Below are positions 36,322-45,207 of a DNA stretch of 64,000 nt, one piece after another. This stretch comes from Pseudomonas guariconensis (GTDB taxonomy: Bacteria; Pseudomonadota; Gammaproteobacteria; Pseudomonadales; Pseudomonadaceae): positions 1 to 64,000 of the forward strand of contig NZ_JADLJL010000014.1 in NCBI RefSeq assembly GCF_015680235.1. The letters are read 5' to 3'. A program made the position numbers and the translations under genes. The notes under the pieces were generated by a model. It saw only the letters and a program-made list of their open reading frames with translations, made no database searches and had not been told where the DNA came from. The first letter of the stretch is position 1; each line of letters begins with the position of its first letter.

Positions 36322-37329
36322 GTGATCGAGTTTCAAAATGTCCACAAGACCTACCGCGTCGGCGGTAGGGATATTCCCGCCCTCAATCCGACCAGCCTGA
36401 CCATTGAAAATGGCCAAGTGTTCGGCCTGATCGGGCACTCCGGCGCCGGCAAGAGCACCTTGCTGCGCCTGATCAACCGCCTGGAAGCACCCAGCGGCGG
36501 CAAGATCATCGTCGACGGCGAGGACGTCACCGCCTTCGATTCCAATCAGCTGCGCCGCTTCCGCCAGCAGGTCGGGATGATCTTCCAGCACTTCAACCTG
36601 CTGGCCTCCAAGACCGTGGCCGACAACGTGGCCTTACCGCTGACCCTGGCTGGCGAGCTGTCGCGCGCCGAGATCGACAAGCGCGTGGTCGAGCTGCTGG
36701 CCCGCGTGGGCCTTTCGGACCACGCGAAAAAGTACCCGGCCCAACTTTCTGGCGGCCAGAAGCAACGCGTCGGCATCGCCCGCGCGCTGTCCACCAACCC
36801 CAAGATCCTGCTGTGCGACGAGGCCACCAGCGCCCTCGACCCGCAGACGACCGGGCAGGTCCTGCAACTGCTGGCCGAGATCAATCGCGAGCTGAAGCTG
36901 ACCATCGTGCTGATCACCCATGAGATGGATGTGATCCGCCGGGTCTGCGACCGCGTGGCGGTGATGGATGCCGGGCAGATCGTCGAGCAAGGCCCGGTGG
37001 CCGATGTGTTCCTACACCCGCAGCACCCGACCACCAAGCGTTTCGTCCAGGAAGACGAACAGATCGACGAGAGCGAGCAGCGCGACGACTTCGCCCATGT
37101 ACCGGGCCGCATCGTGCGCCTGACCTTCCAGGGCGACGCCACCTATGCGCCGCTGCTGGGCACTGTGGCCCGCGAAACGGGTGTGGACTACAGCATCCTG
37201 GCCGGGCGTATCGACCGCATCAAGGACGTCCCCTATGGGCAGCTCACGCTCGCCGTCACCGGCGGCGACATGGAAGCGGCGTTCGCGCGCTTCAAGGCAG
37301 CTGATGTTCATATGGAGGTACTGCGTTGA
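36322..37329 (+). CDS. metN: Methionine ABC transporter ATPase MetN
   Basis: 335-aa ATPase beginning with GTG ([11 protein letters not shown]). Walker [10 protein letters not shown], signature LSGGQKQRV, Walker [14 protein letters not shown]. The C-terminal NIL/ACT domain (about 255-335, '[36 protein letters not shown]') binds methionine and inhibits transport. It imports methionine with MetI and MetQ. AAGG lies 10 bases before the start. Confidence 0.94.
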   Translation: MIEFQNVHKTYRVGGRDIPALNPTSLTIENGQVFGLIGHSGAGKSTLLRLINRLEAPSGGKIIVDGEDVTAFDSNQLRRFRQQVGMIFQHFNLLASKTVADNVALPLTLAGELSRAEIDKRVVELLARVGLSDHAKKYPAQLSGGQKQRVGIARALSTNPKILLCDEATSALDPQTTGQVLQLLAEINRELKLTIVLITHEMDVIRRVCDRVAVMDAGQIVEQGPVADVFLHPQHPTTKRFVQEDEQIDESEQRDDFAHVPGRIVRLTFQGDATYAPLLGTVARETGVDYSILAGRIDRIKDVPYGQLTLAVTGGDMEAAFARFKAADVHMEVLR

Positions 37330-38000
37330 TGGACGCCCTGAATTTCTTCGCCAACGTCGACTGGGCCGAAATCTGGCTGGCCACCATCGACACCATGATC
37401 ATGCTGTTCGGCTCGCTGTTATTCACCGTGCTGCTGGGCCTGCCCCTGGGCGTGCTGCTGTTCCTCTGCGGCCCGCGGCAGATGTTCGAGCAGAAGGGCG
37501 TGTACGCGCTGCTGTCGCTGGTGGTGAACATCCTGCGCTCGCTGCCGTTCATCATCCTGCTGATCGTCATGATCCCGATCACCGTGCTGATCACCGGCAC
37601 CTCGCTGGGTGTCGCCGGTGCCATCCCGCCGTTGGTGGTGGGGGCCACGCCATTCTTCGCGCGCTTGGTGGAAACCGCCCTGCGTGAAGTGGACCGCGGC
37701 ATCATCGAGGCCACCCAGTCGATGGGTGCCACCACTCGCCAGATCATCATGAGTGCTCTGCTGCCAGAAGCCCGACCGGGCATTTTCGCGGCCATCACGG
37801 TCACCGCCATCACCTTGGTGTCCTACACCGCCATGGCCGGTGTGGTCGGTGCCGGCGGCCTGGGCGACCTGGCAATCCGCTTCGGCTACCAGCGTTTCCA
37901 GACCGACGTGATGGTGGTCACCGTGGTGCTGCTGCTGATTCTGGTTCAAGTTCTGCAGAGCGTCGGCGACAAACTGGTGGTGCATTTTTCCCGTAAGTAA
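37329..38000 (+). CDS. metI: Methionine ABC transporter permease MetI
   Basis: 223-aa permease with five hydrophobic helices and the coupling-loop pattern 'EVDRGIIEATQSMGATTRQIIMSALLPEARPGI'. The ATG shares a base with the metN stop (TGATG), so the two are coupled. A more upstream TTG is not needed. Confidence 0.94.
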   Translation: MDALNFFANVDWAEIWLATIDTMIMLFGSLLFTVLLGLPLGVLLFLCGPRQMFEQKGVYALLSLVVNILRSLPFIILLIVMIPITVLITGTSLGVAGAIPPLVVGATPFFARLVETALREVDRGIIEATQSMGATTRQIIMSALLPEARPGIFAAITVTAITLVSYTAMAGVVGAGGLGDLAIRFGYQRFQTDVMVVTVVLLLILVQVLQSVGDKLVVHFSRK

Positions 38001-38008
38001 CCCCAATG

Positions 38009-38048
38009 GGGTCGGCCTGGCCGACCCGTTCGGGGGCCGTCGCGGCCC
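38009..38048 (+). promoter_or_regulatory. Two stem-loops between metI and metQ
   Basis: GGGTCGGCC-T-GGCCGACCC (38009-38027) and GGGCCG-TCG-CGGCCC (38034-38048) lie back to back in the metI-metQ gap, without a T run. They are not obvious terminators. They could act as RNA-stabilising or processing structures that raise metQ mRNA over metNI, a usual arrangement for binding proteins; inference. Confidence 0.55.
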
Positions 38049-38064
38049 TCACAAGGAGTGATCA

Positions 38065-38835
38065 ATGAAGAAGCTGCTTGCTGTTGTCGCCGCTGTCGCG
38101 GCCTTCTCGGCCAACGCCGAGCCCCTGACCGTCGCCGCCACCCCGGTGCCCCACGCCGAGATCCTCAACTTCGTGAAGCCGCAACTGGCCAAGGAAGGCG
38201 TGGAACTGAAGGTCAAGGAATTCACCGACTACATCCAGCCCAACGTGCAGGTTGCGGAAAAACGCCTGGACGCCAACTTCTTCCAGCACCAGCCGTACCT
38301 GGATGAGTTCAACAAGGCCAAGGGCACCGAGCTGGTCAGCGTCACCGGCGTGCACTTGGAGCCGCTGGGCGCCTACTCCAGCAAGATCAAGAAGCTCGAC
38401 GAGCTGCCGTCCGGCGCCACCGTGGTCATCCCCAACGACGCCACAAATGGCGGTCGCGCCCTGCTGTTGCTGGACAAGGCCGGCGTGATCAAGCTCAAGG
38501 ACAACAAGAACATCCTGTCGACCGTGAAAGACATCACCGGCAACGACAAGAACCTGAAATTCCGTGAGCTGGAAGCGGCCACCATCCCGCGTGTGCTGAC
38601 CCAGGTAGACCTGGCGCTGATCAACACCAACTATGCGCTGGAAGCCAAGCTGAATCCGGAAAAAGACGCCCTGGTCATCGAAGGCAGCGACTCGCCGTAC
38701 GTGAACATCCTGGTGGCCCGCCCGGACAACAAGGACTCCGCCGCCATGAAGAAACTGGCCGATGCCCTGCATTCACCGGAAGTGAAGCAGTTCATCACCG
38801 AGAAATACAAAGGCGCTGTGATTCCGGCGTTCTAA
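38065..38835 (+). CDS. metQ: Methionine-binding periplasmic protein MetQ (NlpA family)
   Basis: 256-aa binding protein. Signal peptide 1-18 (SANA-E) has no Cys at the cleavage site, so unlike E. coli MetQ it should be a free periplasmic protein and not a lipoprotein. The mature part has the NlpA pattern 'VAATPVPHAEILNFVKPQLAKEGVELKVKEFTDYIQPN' and 'NTNYALEAKLNP'. ACAAGGAGTG precedes the start. Third gene of metNIQ. Confidence 0.93.
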   Translation: MKKLLAVVAAVAAFSANAEPLTVAATPVPHAEILNFVKPQLAKEGVELKVKEFTDYIQPNVQVAEKRLDANFFQHQPYLDEFNKAKGTELVSVTGVHLEPLGAYSSKIKKLDELPSGATVVIPNDATNGGRALLLLDKAGVIKLKDNKNILSTVKDITGNDKNLKFRELEAATIPRVLTQVDLALINTNYALEAKLNPEKDALVIEGSDSPYVNILVARPDNKDSAAMKKLADALHSPEVKQFITEKYKGAVIPAF

Positions 38836-38849
38836 GCCTGTCTCCAGAG

Positions 38850-38869
38850 GGGCCGCCTTGCGGCCCTTT
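38850..38869 (+). terminator. metNIQ terminator
   Basis: GGGCCGC-CTT-GCGGCCC followed by TTT, 14 bases after the metQ stop. It is followed at once by a REP unit. Confidence 0.75.
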
Positions 38870-38894
38870 CGCGGCACAAGGCCGCTCCTACAGG
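38870..38894. repeat. REP unit, left arm of a 25-base inverted repeat
   Basis: Begins CGCGGCACAAGGCCGCTCCT. It is the exact reverse complement of 39448-39472; the two arms enclose the sco remnant and the orphan membrane gene, about 600 bp. Confidence 0.85.
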
Positions 38895-38920
38895 TTGGCG
38901 CTGTCCCGCGATGCTTTGGG

Positions 38921-38969
38921 TCTCAATCCCGGCAACTGCGCCACCCGCATCTGATTGTTCAATGGCGCA
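38921..38969 (-). pseudogene. Decayed duplicate of the 3' end of the SCO gene
   Basis: The segment repeats the last codons of the SCO gene (39498-39560): TCTCAATCCC, then a 14-base deletion, then about 39 bases with roughly six mismatches (TGCGCCACC and TTGTTCAA are exact). It would encode a remnant of ...NNQ..VAQLPG at the SCO C-terminus, in the same orientation as the true gene. Its presence beyond the orphan gene shows that an event here duplicated the REP/sco junction. Confidence 0.75.
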
Positions 38970-39396
38970 TACGCGAGCCTGAAAACCGCCAAAGGCTCCA
39001 ACATTTCAGCACTTCGGACACAATAACCAGCATGATCGCGAAGACTGCACTATTGCCGGGAAACAGTCCCAGGACGCCTGGAAGGAGCGAAACAGATGGA
39101 ACCATCAACAACAGCCTGAACGGTGTCTGCATGAATCCTAGCCATCTCGCTGCTCGCCGCTGAGTGACGAAAAGGTAGCAACTCAGGAAAATGGATAATT
39201 CGAGCACTGCGCTGGCGGCCATGAATACTCTGGCGCCTTCCCCATAGACTTCCAGTGTCTCGAGCGCCAAACGTATGTCTGTAAAAAATGGAAGTCTTCC
39301 GCGGCTCACGCTGTACACAATGTACGAAACTATATGAAATGCATCGAGCCCACCCCATAGTCGCCAGGTGAGCTTCGCTTTTTGTTCCTGGTTCAT
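38959..39396 (-). CDS. Orphan low-GC membrane protein, unknown function
   Basis: 145-aa protein with four predicted hydrophobic segments (about 18-35, 55-78, 90-112, 115-135). It is visibly less GC-rich than the flanks and has no good Shine-Dalgarno. Its last three or so codons run into the decayed copy of the sco 3' end. It lies between a perfect 25-base inverted repeat, where Pseudomonas normally has metQ next to sco. I recognise no family. The even spacing of hydrophobic helices argues for a real gene; transfer into this spot is inferred. Confidence 0.65.
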   Translation of the reverse strand: MNQEQKAKLTWRLWGGLDAFHIVSYIVYSVSRGRLPFFTDIRLALETLEVYGEGARVFMAASAVLELSIFLSCYLFVTQRRAARWLGFMQTPFRLLLMVPSVSLLPGVLGLFPGNSAVFAIMLVIVSEVLKCWSLWRFSGSRMRH

Positions 39397-39447
39397 TTGA
39401 ATCGCAGGTTCCCGATGCCAAGAGTTGCCGATGATGGCCCAGAGGCA

Positions 39448-39492
39448 CCTGTAGGAGCGGCCTTGTGCCGCGATGGCCTGCGCAGCAGGCCC
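39448..39492. repeat. REP unit, right arm of a 25-base inverted repeat
   Basis: Begins CCTGTAGGAGCGGCCTTGTG; bases 39448-39472 are the exact reverse complement of 38870-38894. It is followed by a small GC palindrome (GGCCTGCGCAGCAGGCC) just before the SCO stop. Confidence 0.85.
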
Positions 39493-39499
39493 AACGATC

Positions 39500-40132
39500 T
39501 CAATCCCGCTTGACCAGCCCCGGCAGCTGCGCCACCAGCTTCTGGTTGTTCAACGGCGCGCGAATGAAGCCGCGTTGGCGCCCATCCGGGCCGACGATCG
39601 CCAGGTTGCCGCTGTGGTCCACGGTATATCCAGGTTTGCTGGTGTAGGCGGGGATGAACGGAATGCTCAAGGCATTGGCCAGGGCCTGGGTATCCTCGAT
39701 CGAGCCGGTCACCCCGACGAAATCCTTGTCGAAGTAGCCCAGGTACTGCTTGAGCTGGTTCGGCGTGTCCCGGTTCGGGTCGACGCTCACCAGCACCACC
39801 CGCAGGCGCTCCAGCGCCTCCTTGGGCAGCTCGCTCTTGACTTGGCGCAGCTGGGCCAGGGTGGTCGGGCAGATGTCCGGGCAGTAGGTGTAGCCGAAGA
39901 ACAGCAGCGACCACTTGCCCTTGAGGTCATCCAGCGCCACCGGCTGGCCGTCCTGGTCGGTCATCTTCACATCCGGCACGCTGCGGCTCTGGGGCAGCAG
40001 GATGATGCCGGCATCGATGAGATCGGCAGGGTTGGCCTGGCCGCGGTCGTTGAGCACCTTGTTCACGGTCAGGCCCAGGATCAGGGCGACCACGGCGACG
40101 AGGATGAAGACGGTTTTCTGGGTTCGGGTCAT
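39500..40132 (-). CDS. SCO1/SenC family copper chaperone
   Basis: 210-aa protein with one N-terminal membrane helix (about 6-24) and a periplasmic thioredoxin-like domain. Copper ligands are the C-P-D-I-C pair in [12 protein letters not shown] and the distal His in YTVDHSGN. It delivers copper to the CuA site of cytochrome oxidase. The ATG at 40132 overlaps the cyoE stop by four bases; the long upstream open frame lies inside cyoE. Confidence 0.92.
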   Translation of the reverse strand: MTRTQKTVFILVAVVALILGLTVNKVLNDRGQANPADLIDAGIILLPQSRSVPDVKMTDQDGQPVALDDLKGKWSLLFFGYTYCPDICPTTLAQLRQVKSELPKEALERLRVVLVSVDPNRDTPNQLKQYLGYFDKDFVGVTGSIEDTQALANALSIPFIPAYTSKPGYTVDHSGNLAIVGPDGRQRGFIRAPLNNQKLVAQLPGLVKRD

Positions 40133-41028
40133 AGGCTCGGCAACAGGTAGTGGTCCAGAAGCAGCGCGATGAACAGCAGGAACAGGTACACGATGGAGTA
40201 CTTGAAGGTGCCGATCGCGGCGTGCGGCTGGGTGCCACGGTACAACACCCAGGCCCAACGGACAAAGCGCAGACCAAGCGCCAGGGCACAGGCCAGGTAC
40301 AGCAGGCCACTCATGTGGATGACGAACGGCAGCAAGCTCGCCGCCAGCAGCACGAAGGCATAGAGCAGGATGTGCAGCTTGGTATAGCGTTCGCCATGGG
40401 TCACCGGCAACATGGGGATATCCGCCTTGGCGTACTCCTCCTTGCGGTGGATGGCCAAGGCCCAGAAGTGCGGTGGCGTCCAGGCGAAGATGATCAACAC
40501 CAACAGCAGCGGTTCAGCGCTGACGTGCCCGCTCACCGCCACCCAGCCCAGCAAGGGCGGCATCGCGCCCGCCAGGCCGCCGATCACGATGTTCTGTGGC
40601 GTGGCCCGCTTCAGAAAGCCCGTGTAGATCACCGCATAGCCGACCAGAGAGCCCAGCGTCAGCCAGGCGGTCAGGGCATTGGTGAAGACCAACAGCACGG
40701 CCATGCCCAGCAGCGCCAAGGCCAGGGCGAACGCCAGCGCCGGCATGGGCGCAACCCGGCCCTCGGCCAGGGGGCGTTTGTGGGTACGGGCCATCAACGC
40801 ATCGATGCGCCGATCCACCACATGGTTGACCGCCGCCGCACCCCCTGCGCACAACGCGATACCGAGGTTGCCGAATACCAGCACGGTCCAGGGCACGCCG
40901 GCACGGGTGGCGAGGAACATGCCCACCAGGGACGTGATCAGCATCAGCACCACCACCTTCGGCTTGGTCAGCTCCAGGTAGTCGCGCCAGCTGGCTTGTC
41001 GCCTGCCTTGATCTAGAAGCGTCGCCAC
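40129..41028 (-). CDS. cyoE: Protoheme IX farnesyltransferase (heme O synthase)
   Basis: 299-aa UbiA-type prenyltransferase with about nine helices. Asp-rich motif [20 protein letters not shown] (about 68-87) and second conserved loop '[20 protein letters not shown]'. It converts heme B to heme O, the substrate of the heme A synthase encoded just upstream. It overlaps that gene by 16 bases and the SCO gene by four. Confidence 0.94.
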   Translation of the reverse strand: MATLLDQGRRQASWRDYLELTKPKVVVLMLITSLVGMFLATRAGVPWTVLVFGNLGIALCAGGAAAVNHVVDRRIDALMARTHKRPLAEGRVAPMPALAFALALALLGMAVLLVFTNALTAWLTLGSLVGYAVIYTGFLKRATPQNIVIGGLAGAMPPLLGWVAVSGHVSAEPLLLVLIIFAWTPPHFWALAIHRKEEYAKADIPMLPVTHGERYTKLHILLYAFVLLAASLLPFVIHMSGLLYLACALALGLRFVRWAWVLYRGTQPHAAIGTFKYSIVYLFLLFIALLLDHYLLPSL

Positions 41029-42086
41029 GACTCATGCCTCATTTGGGGAGTGATCGCCACGCCCGCCACCGGCGTCAGACGCCAGCCATGGCCCACGCGG
41101 ACCTTATCGACCACGCGGATGCGGTAGTTGACCAGCACCATGCACAGCAACAGCAGGGCGCCACCGGCGTTGTGCGCCACCGCAACGCCCAGGGGCAGGT
41201 GCAGCAGCACGTTACTGATGCCCAGGCCCACCTGCACCGCCAACGCCAGCAACACCAGGCGCGCCAGCGCGGTGAGGCCATTGCGGTGCAGTTTCCAGCT
41301 GAGCAGCAGCAACACCGCGACCACCATCAGGGCACCGAGGCGGTGGCTGATGTGGATGGCCGTGCGCGCATCGCTGTCCAATTGCCCGCCCAGGTAGTTG
41401 GGCCCTACGTGCTGGGTCAGGTGGAAACCATTGCTGAAATCCGCCGCCGGCCACCACTGACCATGGCAGGTGGGCAGGTCGATACAGGCGACCGCCGCAT
41501 AATTGGCGCTGACCCAGCCCCCCAGGGCGATCTGCCCGATGACCACCAGCAGGGCCAGCGCCGCGATTCGGCGCAGGCTCAAGGGCAGCTTGGGCAACGG
41601 CGCAAAGGCCCGGGACAGACGCAGCGACAACAGGAACAACAAGCTCAGGGTGGTGAAGCCGCCCAGCAGATGGGCCGTGACCACCTGGGGCCAGAGCTTG
41701 AGCGTGACTGTCCACATGCCGAACGCTGCCTGGGCGAGCACCACGCCAAGCAACAGCAGCGGCAGGCGATACGGCTGGCCATCACGGGCATGGCGGCGCA
41801 CTGCCTGGAACGCCAGCAGCGCGATCACCGTCGCCAAGGTACCGGCGAAATAGCGATGGACCATCTCCGCCCAGCCCTTGGCCTGTTCCACCGGATGGTC
41901 CGGGAAGCGCAGCTCGGCATGGGCGAGCTGCGCTTCGGTCTTGGGCACGCCGATGAAACCGTAGCAGCCCGGCCAGTCCGGGCAGCCGAGGCCGGCATGG
42001 GTGAGCCGGGTGTAGGCGCCGAGCAGGACGACCAGCAGTGCCAGCAGGGTGGCGAATACAGCGAGACGGTATCCGGGTCTGGCCAT
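41013..42086 (-). CDS. ctaA: Heme A synthase (COX15/CtaA)
   Basis: 357-aa protein with eight predicted helices in two four-helix halves. Heme-binding His residues are found in pairs ([38 protein letters not shown]), and Cys pairs are seen in the loops ([16 protein letters not shown]). It oxidises heme O to heme A for the aa3-type oxidase. Confidence 0.93.
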   Translation of the reverse strand: MARPGYRLAVFATLLALLVVLLGAYTRLTHAGLGCPDWPGCYGFIGVPKTEAQLAHAELRFPDHPVEQAKGWAEMVHRYFAGTLATVIALLAFQAVRRHARDGQPYRLPLLLLGVVLAQAAFGMWTVTLKLWPQVVTAHLLGGFTTLSLLFLLSLRLSRAFAPLPKLPLSLRRIAALALLVVIGQIALGGWVSANYAAVACIDLPTCHGQWWPAADFSNGFHLTQHVGPNYLGGQLDSDARTAIHISHRLGALMVVAVLLLLSWKLHRNGLTALARLVLLALAVQVGLGISNVLLHLPLGVAVAHNAGGALLLLCMVLVNYRIRVVDKVRVGHGWRLTPVAGVAITPQMRHESWRRF

Positions 42087-42095
42087 GGTGGCCTC

Positions 42096-42680
42096 CTAGC
42101 CGATGTTGGACAGCTTGAGCAGATGGCGCAGGTCGTCCAGCACATGCTTGCCGTTGACCTTGGCGTCGTAGCGCAGCACCAGGTTGCCGTGGGGGTCGAC
42201 GATCCACAGCTGCGGGCCCGGCTCACTGACGTTCTGGCCGTAGCGCTGGGTATCCAAGGAATAGCGCTGCAACTGCGGGTATTCGCGGCCCAGCAAGGCC
42301 TGGTAGTCGGCCGCCAACGGTTGCGCCGTGGCCAGTGCATGGCTGGCACGGGTGGCATCTCGGCCCAGGCCGATCTGGATCTGCCGCACCAGGTACACCA
42401 GCTGCTGGCAATCCGCGGCGCAGGCCGACGGCGCGCTGACCAGCAACTGCCAGCGCGTCTCCTGGGCATCGATGCCGATATCGCTCCGGCCCTGGCCGTT
42501 GCCGATCATCTGGCCGTGGTAGCTGCGGCCGTCCGGCACCCAGAACTTGAGCTTGTACATGCTGGTGGCGAGGATCATCGGCCCCAGCACCACCAGCAGA
42601 ATCAGGATCAGCTGCAAACGCCCGCGTGCACGGGGTTTGCCGCGTTCAGGCATGTCCAGTGGACTCGTTGCGGCGCCCAT
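42096..42680 (-). CDS. Conserved membrane-anchored protein of the cox locus
   Basis: 194-aa protein with one TM helix (about 25-44) and a periplasmic domain containing a Cys pair (SACAADC) and the ending 'LWIVDPHGNLVLRYDAKVNGKHVLDDLRHLLKLS', which resembles the thioredoxin/SCO fold without the copper motif. It sits between SURF1 and ctaA, so a role in oxidase assembly is likely; inferred from context. The ATG at 42680 has AAGGAGAACGACC and lies 34 bases inside the SURF1 gene. Confidence 0.8.
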   Translation of the reverse strand: MGAATSPLDMPERGKPRARGRLQLILILLVVLGPMILATSMYKLKFWVPDGRSYHGQMIGNGQGRSDIGIDAQETRWQLLVSAPSACAADCQQLVYLVRQIQIGLGRDATRASHALATAQPLAADYQALLGREYPQLQRYSLDTQRYGQNVSEPGPQLWIVDPHGNLVLRYDAKVNGKHVLDDLRHLLKLSNIG

Positions 42681-43389
42681 GGTCGTTCTCCTTTTTCTTG
42701 TCATGCCAGCCGAAATAGAGGAAGAGCAGCACCAGTGCCGTGGCCAGGGCAAACCACTGCACGGCGTAGCCCAGGTGTTTTTCCGGGCCCATGGCGACCA
42801 CCGGCCAGTCCAGCCGATAGCTGGCCGGGCCCGGCTCCAGGCGCAGTTCATGGGCGAAACCTTCACGGCCCAGTTGTTGCCACAGTTGGGCCGGGTCGAT
42901 GGCGGTCAGCAGGTGCGGCCACTGGCCGCCCACCGGATCGGGGTGCAGCTGGAAGGCCGCGCCGGGCGCGACGTAGACCGAGGCTTCGAGGGCCAGCGCC
43001 TGATTGGGGGTGTCGAAGCGCACGGGCTCGCGGCGATCTGGCCAAGGCAGCCAACCGCGGTTGACCAGTAGCCACACGCCGGACGCCTGGTCATGGAAAG
43101 GCTGCAGCAACTCGACGCCTGCCCGGCCATCGCGCATGCGGTTGTCCAGCAGCAGGCTGTGCTCGCCGTCGAAACGTCCGTACAGGTGCACGCGGCGGTA
43201 AGCCGGGTCAGGCACCTGCGCCAGCTGCCCGCTGGCCAACGGCGCTTCGACTCGGCGCTCGGCATGGATGGCCAGCAGCGCCCGCTTCTCGTCAGCTCGC
43301 CCCAGTTGCCAACAGCCGAGCGCAATCAGCCCTGGCAGTAGCGCGAGCACCACCAGGGTCGGTACCCAGCCTGGGCGAAACGGCCTCAC
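42646..43389 (-). CDS. SURF1 family cytochrome oxidase assembly protein
   Basis: 247-aa protein with TM helices near both ends (about 7-27 and 212-232) and a periplasmic domain with 'GRFDGEHSLLLDNRMRDGRAGVELLQPF', the SURF1 pattern. It helps insert heme A into CoxA. A GTG at 43389 is taken because GAGG is properly spaced; the neighbouring GTG at 43392 is too close to it. Confidence 0.88.
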   Translation of the reverse strand: MRPFRPGWVPTLVVLALLPGLIALGCWQLGRADEKRALLAIHAERRVEAPLASGQLAQVPDPAYRRVHLYGRFDGEHSLLLDNRMRDGRAGVELLQPFHDQASGVWLLVNRGWLPWPDRREPVRFDTPNQALALEASVYVAPGAAFQLHPDPVGGQWPHLLTAIDPAQLWQQLGREGFAHELRLEPGPASYRLDWPVVAMGPEKHLGYAVQWFALATALVLLFLYFGWHDKKKENDHGRRNESTGHA

Positions 43390-43452
43390 CACAGCCTCGT
43401 CAGGCCGATCGCTATACTGATGTTCATCACTGCATCCCCCCGGAGTTTCGCC

Positions 43453-43656
43453 ATGCTCAAGGCCGCGATTGTCCTGATGCTGTTGGCCACCATCGCCAGC
43501 CTGTTCAGCGGCCTGGTGTTCCTGGTCAAGGACGACGACCACTCGACCCGCCTGCTCAAGGCCCTGACCGTACGGGTGGCCCTTGCCACGCTCACCATCG
43601 CCCTGGTGGCCTGGGGCCTGATCAGCGGCCAGCTGGTCTCCCACGCCCCCTTCTAA
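43453..43656 (+). CDS. DUF2909 twin-transmembrane small protein
   Basis: 67-aa protein with two hydrophobic helices (about 2-21 and 40-60) joined by VKDDDHSTRLLKALTVRVA, the DUF2909 'twin transmembrane' pattern. The ATG at 43453 follows CGGAGTTTCGCC. It stands alone on the plus strand between the two minus-strand cox blocks. Probably an oxidase-associated small protein; unproven. Confidence 0.85.
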   Translation: MLKAAIVLMLLATIASLFSGLVFLVKDDDHSTRLLKALTVRVALATLTIALVAWGLISGQLVSHAPF

Positions 43657-43675
43657 TCCCTACACCGCCCCCTTT

Positions 43676-43719
43676 TGTAGGAGCGGCCTTGTGCCGCGAT
43701 GGGGCGCGCAGCGGCCCCA
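43676..43719. repeat. REP-like element
   Basis: Single unit of the TGTAGGAGCGGCCTTGTGCC type in the convergent gap between the DUF2909 gene and coxC. Confidence 0.75.
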
Positions 43720-43727
43720 ATCCGATA

Positions 43728-44615
43728 TCAGAGCACATACACAAAGATGAACAGCCCCACCCACACCACATCCACGAAGTGCCAATACCAGCTGGCCGCT
43801 TCGAAACCGAAGTGCTTGTCGGGGTCGAAGTGCCCGCGCAAAACCCGCACGAACATCACGATCAGAATCAGGGTGCCCAAGGTCACGTGAGCCCCGTGGA
43901 ATCCGGTGAGCATGAAGAAGGTCGCGCCATAGATCCCCGACCCCAGGGTCAGCCCCAGCTTGGTATACGCCTCGTGGTACTCGTAGGCCTGCAACGCCAG
44001 GAACGACAGGCCCAGCAGAATGGTCAGCCCGAGCCAGAGTTTCAGCGTGCCGCGATGGTTCTTGCGCAGCGCATGGTGGGCGATGGTCACCGTCACGCTG
44101 GAACTGACCAGCAGGATGGTATTGATCAGCGGCAGGTGCCACGGGTCGATGATTTCCTTCGGTGGCGGGAACAGCTTCGGGTCCGGTGTATGCAGCAGTG
44201 GCCAAGCGAACTCGAACGTCGGCCAGAGCATATGGGCGATGCCTTTGTGCCCCTCGCCACCCAACCAGGGCCCGGCCAGCACCCGCACGTAGAACAGCGC
44301 ACCGAAGAACGCCAGGAAGAACATCACCTCGGAGAAGATGAACCAGCTCATGCCCCAGCGGAACGAGCGATCCATCTGCGCGCTGTACAGCCCCGCACGG
44401 CTTTCCTTGACCACCGCGCCGAACCAGCCGAACAGCATGTAGGCCAGGAACAGCGCGCCGATGAAGAAGATCAGCGGCCCATGGGACTCGGGGTGGCCGG
44501 CCTTGAGGTCGTTGAACCAGGTAGCCAGGCCGAACACCGTGATGAACATGCCGATCGTCGCGATGATCGGCCACTTGCTCTGCGCCGGGACGTAGTAGTG
44601 CTCGTGACTTGCCAT
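43728..44615 (-). CDS. coxC: Cytochrome c oxidase subunit III
   Basis: 295-aa seven-helix protein with the subunit III pattern 'WGMSWFIFSEVMFFLAFFGALFYVR' and C-terminal 'FHGAHVTLGTLILIVMFVRVLRGHFDPDKHFGFEAASWYWHFVDVVW'. It stabilises the aa3-type oxidase and its proton uptake. Last gene of the coxBA-ctaG-coxC block. Confidence 0.95.
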   Translation of the reverse strand: MASHEHYYVPAQSKWPIIATIGMFITVFGLATWFNDLKAGHPESHGPLIFFIGALFLAYMLFGWFGAVVKESRAGLYSAQMDRSFRWGMSWFIFSEVMFFLAFFGALFYVRVLAGPWLGGEGHKGIAHMLWPTFEFAWPLLHTPDPKLFPPPKEIIDPWHLPLINTILLVSSSVTVTIAHHALRKNHRGTLKLWLGLTILLGLSFLALQAYEYHEAYTKLGLTLGSGIYGATFFMLTGFHGAHVTLGTLILIVMFVRVLRGHFDPDKHFGFEAASWYWHFVDVVWVGLFIFVYVL

Positions 44616-44631
44616 TGCTGTTCTCCTTCCC

Positions 44632-45198
44632 TTAACGGGCGCCCTGGTCGTCCTGGGCCGCGATACGGGCGACCGGCGGGTGGCGAGCGGTGATGTCGAA
44701 CAAGGTGTAGGCCAGTGTCAGGTGCTTCACGTTGGCCGGTAGGTCGCGGTCGACTATGAACCGCACCGGCATCTCGATGCGTTCGCCAGGCTGCAGCACC
44801 TGCTGGGTGAAGCAGAAGCACTCGGTCTTGTGAAAGTACGCCGCGGCCTCGGCCGGGGTGATGCTGGGAATCGCCTGGGCGCTCATGGGTTTGTCGGTCG
44901 GGTTGCGGGCCACGAAGACCATCTGGTTCACCGCCCCGGGGTTGACTTCCAACTGATCGGCCGTGGAGTGAAACTCCCAGACCATGTCGCTGGCGTTGGT
45001 CGACATGAACTGCACCCGCACCGTGCGCGTCGGGTCGCTGACCTGGCTGCCCTCGTACTGCCCGCCGGTCTTGCCGTTGATGCCGAACGCCCTGCACATC
45101 ACGTCGTAGATCGGCACCAGGGCGAAGCCGAAGGCGAACATCACCACCGTCAGCATCAACAGGCGGCTGACCAGGCGCTTGAGCGAGAGGCTGTTCAT
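44632..45198 (-). CDS. ctaG: Cytochrome c oxidase assembly protein CtaG/Cox11
   Basis: 188-aa protein with one TM helix (about 10-30) and a periplasmic immunoglobulin-like domain. Copper-binding C-F-C-F in ECFCFTQQ plus a Cys near the membrane (VMCRAFGING). It inserts copper into the CuB site of CoxA. It lies 9 bases after coxA. Confidence 0.94.
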   Translation of the reverse strand: MNSLSLKRLVSRLLMLTVVMFAFGFALVPIYDVMCRAFGINGKTGGQYEGSQVSDPTRTVRVQFMSTNASDMVWEFHSTADQLEVNPGAVNQMVFVARNPTDKPMSAQAIPSITPAEAAAYFHKTECFCFTQQVLQPGERIEMPVRFIVDRDLPANVKHLTLAYTLFDITARHPPVARIAAQDDQGAR

Positions 45199-45207
45199 AG
45201 CCCGGCC

